DNA of 64,000 bases, from NCBI RefSeq assembly GCF_013626205.1, contig NZ_QHJE01000001.1:1550001-1614000 (forward strand), read 5' to 3'. Each line of letters starts with the position of its first letter. Position 1 is the stretch's first letter. Positions 61,671 through 64,000 of the stretch are shown here, piece by piece. The translations under genes and the position numbers were made by a program. Source of the stretch: Hyphomicrobium methylovorum (GTDB lineage Bacteria > Pseudomonadota > Alphaproteobacteria > Rhizobiales > Hyphomicrobiaceae). A model generated the notes under the pieces. It was not told where the DNA came from and searched no databases. It saw only the letters and a list, made by a program, of their open reading frames with translations.

Positions 61671-64000
61671 ATGTCGCTTGATGCACGAGGGATCGATCCC
61701 CAGCGGCTGCTTCCGCAGTCCTTGGAAGATCGGCTTTTAGGTTGGCTGGGCCGCTGCGGCGGCGCGGCGCTCCTCGTCGCGACGGTCGCCATCTGGGCGA
61801 GCCTCGTCTCCTGGTCTGTGTTCGATCCAAGCTTGACGCACACGACGACAGCCTCAGCGCGCAATTTCGCTGGGCCGGTCGGAGCAATTATCTCCGACCT
61901 TCTCTTTCAGATGCTGGGCTTTGCTGCGGTGCTGGCGCTTGTTGCCCCGCTGGTGTGGAGCGTTGAGATGCTGCGCTCGGAGCGCGTGTCCGGCGGCCGT
62001 ACGAAGCTCGGGTTTTATCCGCTTTCTGTGCTTGCTATTTCGGGAGCGATATCGGCGCTGCCTCTGTTTGAGGGTTGGCCGCTGCGTCATGGCTACGGCG
62101 GGCTGCTGGGCGACGGCGTGTTGCATCTCTTTACGAAAGTCTTCTCCTTCATCAATGCGGACCGCGCGGGATTGGCGGCGGGCGTTATTCTCGGCGCGGC
62201 GGCGGTGCAGATGGCTGGAAAGGCCATCGGCTTTGAGGGCGAGTCTCTCATCAAGGGTCTTTTGAGTGCTCTTCGTTCTCTGGTTACGCGCTCGCAGGCG
62301 GCGGCCAAGGAAAGCGTTGTTGCGGCTCGCGTGCATCGTTCGTCATTCGACTCACTTGAGCTGGCGGAGCCGTCCATCGAACATGAGGCGGCAACCGATC
62401 GCCAGGAGCCTGCGTTCGAGCGTCGAAGCAGTTCGCGTCCTACGTTGTCGATCGACGATCCCGTCGAGACTTTTGCGCCTCAGCCAAAGGCGAGACCTAG
62501 CCTGTCCGCCGGGCTGCAGACGGTCGAGCGTCGTCGCTCCGACGACGATGGCCTGGAAGACTTCGTTGACGACGAGATCGAAGTGGATCTTGGCTCAGAC
62601 GCAAGTAGCATCGCAATTGCACGCCGCTTTGCGCCGGAATCGGCAAAGAATGCGCGGCCACATGCGCCGTTAGAAGAGTCGCTGCCGATTGCAGCCCCGG
62701 TTCGGACACCACGCCCCGCGCCGCGCGCTGCGGAGCCGCCTTCGCCTCCTCCTCCTCCGCCGCCACCTGAGGCAGCTCTCGCAAAAGCGAGCGGATTACT
62801 TGGTGGATTTGTGCGCGGTCGCGCGGAGTCGGAATGGAAGCGGCCGTCGCTGAATGTGTTCAAGCGGCCAGGCCCATCGAAACCGAAGCCCGAACTTTCG
62901 CAGACGGTTATGCGCGGCAATGCGCGGCTGCTTGAAGACGTGCTGGCGGATTTCGGCGTCAAGGGCGAAGTGAGAGATATTCGGCCGGGTCCGGTCGTGA
63001 CGCTGTTCGAGTTCGAGCCGTCGCGCGGAACGAAGTCATCGCGTGTCATTGGTCTTGCAGAAGACATTGCGCGCTCGATGAGCATCGGAAGCGTGCGTGC
63101 GGCTGTTGTCTCGGGCCGGAATGCGATCGGATTGGAATTGCCGAACGCGCGGCGCGAAACGGTTCTGTTACGCGAAATTCTTGAGTCCGATACGTTCAAA
63201 TCGGATGGCGCTGGGTTGCCGCTTGGTCTTGGCAAGTCGATCGGTGGCGATCCCGTCGTTGTCGATCTCGCACGCATGCCGCATCTGCTGGTGGCTGGTA
63301 CGACCGGCTCCGGTAAATCGGTCGGCATCAACTCGATGGTGCTTTCGCTGCTCTATCGGCACGCGCCGGAAGACTGCCGCATGCTGATGATCGATCCGAA
63401 AATGCTGGAGCTTTCCGTCTACAATGGAATTCCGCATCTGTTGACGCCCGTCATCACCGACCCGCACAAGGCGGTGGCCGCACTCAACTGGGTCGTGCGC
63501 GAGATGGAAGAGCGCTACAAGCGCATGGCGGCAATCTCGGTTCGTAACATCGACGTCTTCAACAACCGCGTTCGCAACGCGAAGAAGCGCGGCGAAATTC
63601 TGTCTCGCACGGTTCAGACCGGATTCGATAAGTCGGGACAGGCGCGTTTCGAAACGCAGCAGATGGAACTCGAGCCGTTCCCGCGCATCGTTGTCATCGT
63701 CGATGAGTTCGCCGACCTGATGCTGGTTGCAGGGCGCGAAGTCGAAGGTTCCGTGCAGCGGTTGGCGCAGATGGCGCGGGCGGCGGGCATTCATCTCATC
63801 ATGGCGACGCAGCGTCCGTCGGTCGATATCATCACCGGTACGATCAAGGCGAATTTCCCGACGCGCATCTCTTTCAAGGTCACGTCGAAGATCGATAGCC
63901 GGACGATCCTCAACGAGCAGGGCGCAGAGCAGCTGCTCGGTCAGGGCGATATGCTCTATTCGAACGGGGCGGGGCAGTCTGTGCGTGTACACGGTGCCTT
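61671..64000 (+). CDS. ftsK: DNA translocase FtsK (C-terminus outside window)
   Basis: Septal DNA translocase that clears chromosome termini and activates XerCD at dif. The frame is open from ATG at 61671 to the window end (776 codons seen). N-terminal part with four or five membrane helices (about residues 24-170), then a Pro/Ser/acid-rich linker, including a polyproline stretch around residue 350, then the alpha/beta translocase domain: Walker [13 protein letters not shown] (543-554), [20 protein letters not shown], Walker [17 protein letters not shown], and [33 protein letters not shown] (key [18 protein letters not shown]). The gamma domain lies beyond the edge. Confidence 0.96.
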   Translation, partial: MSLDARGIDPQRLLPQSLEDRLLGWLGRCGGAALLVATVAIWASLVSWSVFDPSLTHTTTASARNFAGPVGAIISDLLFQMLGFAAVLALVAPLVWSVEMLRSERVSGGRTKLGFYPLSVLAISGAISALPLFEGWPLRHGYGGLLGDGVLHLFTKVFSFINADRAGLAAGVILGAAAVQMAGKAIGFEGESLIKGLLSALRSLVTRSQAAAKESVVAARVHRSSFDSLELAEPSIEHEAATDRQEPAFERRSSSRPTLSIDDPVETFAPQPKARPSLSAGLQTVERRRSDDDGLEDFVDDEIEVDLGSDASSIAIARRFAPESAKNARPHAPLEESLPIAAPVRTPRPAPRAAEPPSPPPPPPPPEAALAKASGLLGGFVRGRAESEWKRPSLNVFKRPGPSKPKPELSQTVMRGNARLLEDVLADFGVKGEVRDIRPGPVVTLFEFEPSRGTKSSRVIGLAEDIARSMSIGSVRAAVVSGRNAIGLELPNARRETVLLREILESDTFKSDGAGLPLGLGKSIGGDPVVVDLARMPHLLVAGTTGSGKSVGINSMVLSLLYRHAPEDCRMLMIDPKMLELSVYNGIPHLLTPVITDPHKAVAALNWVVREMEERYKRMAAISVRNIDVFNNRVRNAKKRGEILSRTVQTGFDKSGQARFETQQMELEPFPRIVVIVDEFADLMLVAGREVEGSVQRLAQMARAAGIHLIMATQRPSVDIITGTIKANFPTRISFKVTSKIDSRTILNEQGAEQLLGQGDMLYSNGAGQSVRVHGA

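Noticed and set aside
1-64000. tRNA, rRNA and riboswitch search by eye
   Set aside because: I saw no GGTTCGAATCC-type arm in a cloverleaf context, no rRNA segments and no TPP, cobalamin, SAM or glycine riboswitch core; a covariance search would be needed to exclude weak ones.

Overview
The window is a stretch of chromosome from an alphaproteobacterium, most likely Hyphomicrobiales and possibly Hyphomicrobium-like (this is inference from gene content and order, not from a marker gene). It is GC-rich, densely packed with operon-like gene runs, and shows no insertion sequence, phage, CRISPR array, tRNA or rRNA that I can recognise. Nearly every gene is a conserved housekeeping gene.

Left part (1-16.7 kb): the sdhC-sdhD-sdhA operon (sdhA cut by the window edge), a renalase-like flavoprotein, a Cu/Zn-SOD-like secreted protein that has lost most of its metal ligands, mesaconyl-CoA hydratase and a malyl-CoA lyase/thioesterase homologue (ethylmalonyl-CoA pathway), pyridoxal kinase, NhaA, a beta carbonic anhydrase, the cytochrome c maturation genes ccmA-B-C-D-G divergent from aconitase acnA, a DUF1223 protein and an M3 metallopeptidase. 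Centre-left (16.7-28.8 kb): a candidate small RNA with a perfect intrinsic terminator, DUF2794, a Bax-inhibitor-like protein, an ABC exporter (YbbA/YbbP type) divergent from tesA, thpR, a quinone oxidoreductase, an RNA methyltransferase, an IalB-like protein, smr, mltA and a Tim44-domain protein.

Centre (29-47 kb): the classical alphaproteobacterial origin neighbourhood. fxsA-secB, dnaQ-coaE-aroE-maf-ppsR on the minus strand, then a gap of 436 bases, then hemE-hemJ-rho and mnmE-mnmG-rsmG-parA-parB on the plus strand. Gene orientation diverges at about 34 kb, which together with synteny to Caulobacter places the probable replication origin there; two exact DnaA boxes lie downstream of rho. Four parS-like ParB sites sit in and between mnmE, mnmG and rsmG, next to parAB. 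A sterol-desaturase-family protein and a DUF255 thioredoxin-domain protein lie between rho and mnmE.

Right part (47-64 kb): hisE-coaA, a small orphan DNA-binding-like protein under a 56-base palindrome, adenosine kinase, leuS-lptE-holA, a Fic AMP-transferase-family gene preceded by a strikingly regular array of ten TGTCG/CGACA half-sites, a GlcG/HbpS-like protein, the PLP homeostasis protein YggS, an unassigned protein, an aldo/keto reductase plus sorbosone-type dehydrogenase pair, a secreted Tyr/Arg-rich protein with an NlpC/P60-like tail, and ftsK running off the end. The features most worth follow-up are the fic operator array, the degenerate SOD, the origin/partition sites and the hairpin/small-RNA elements.
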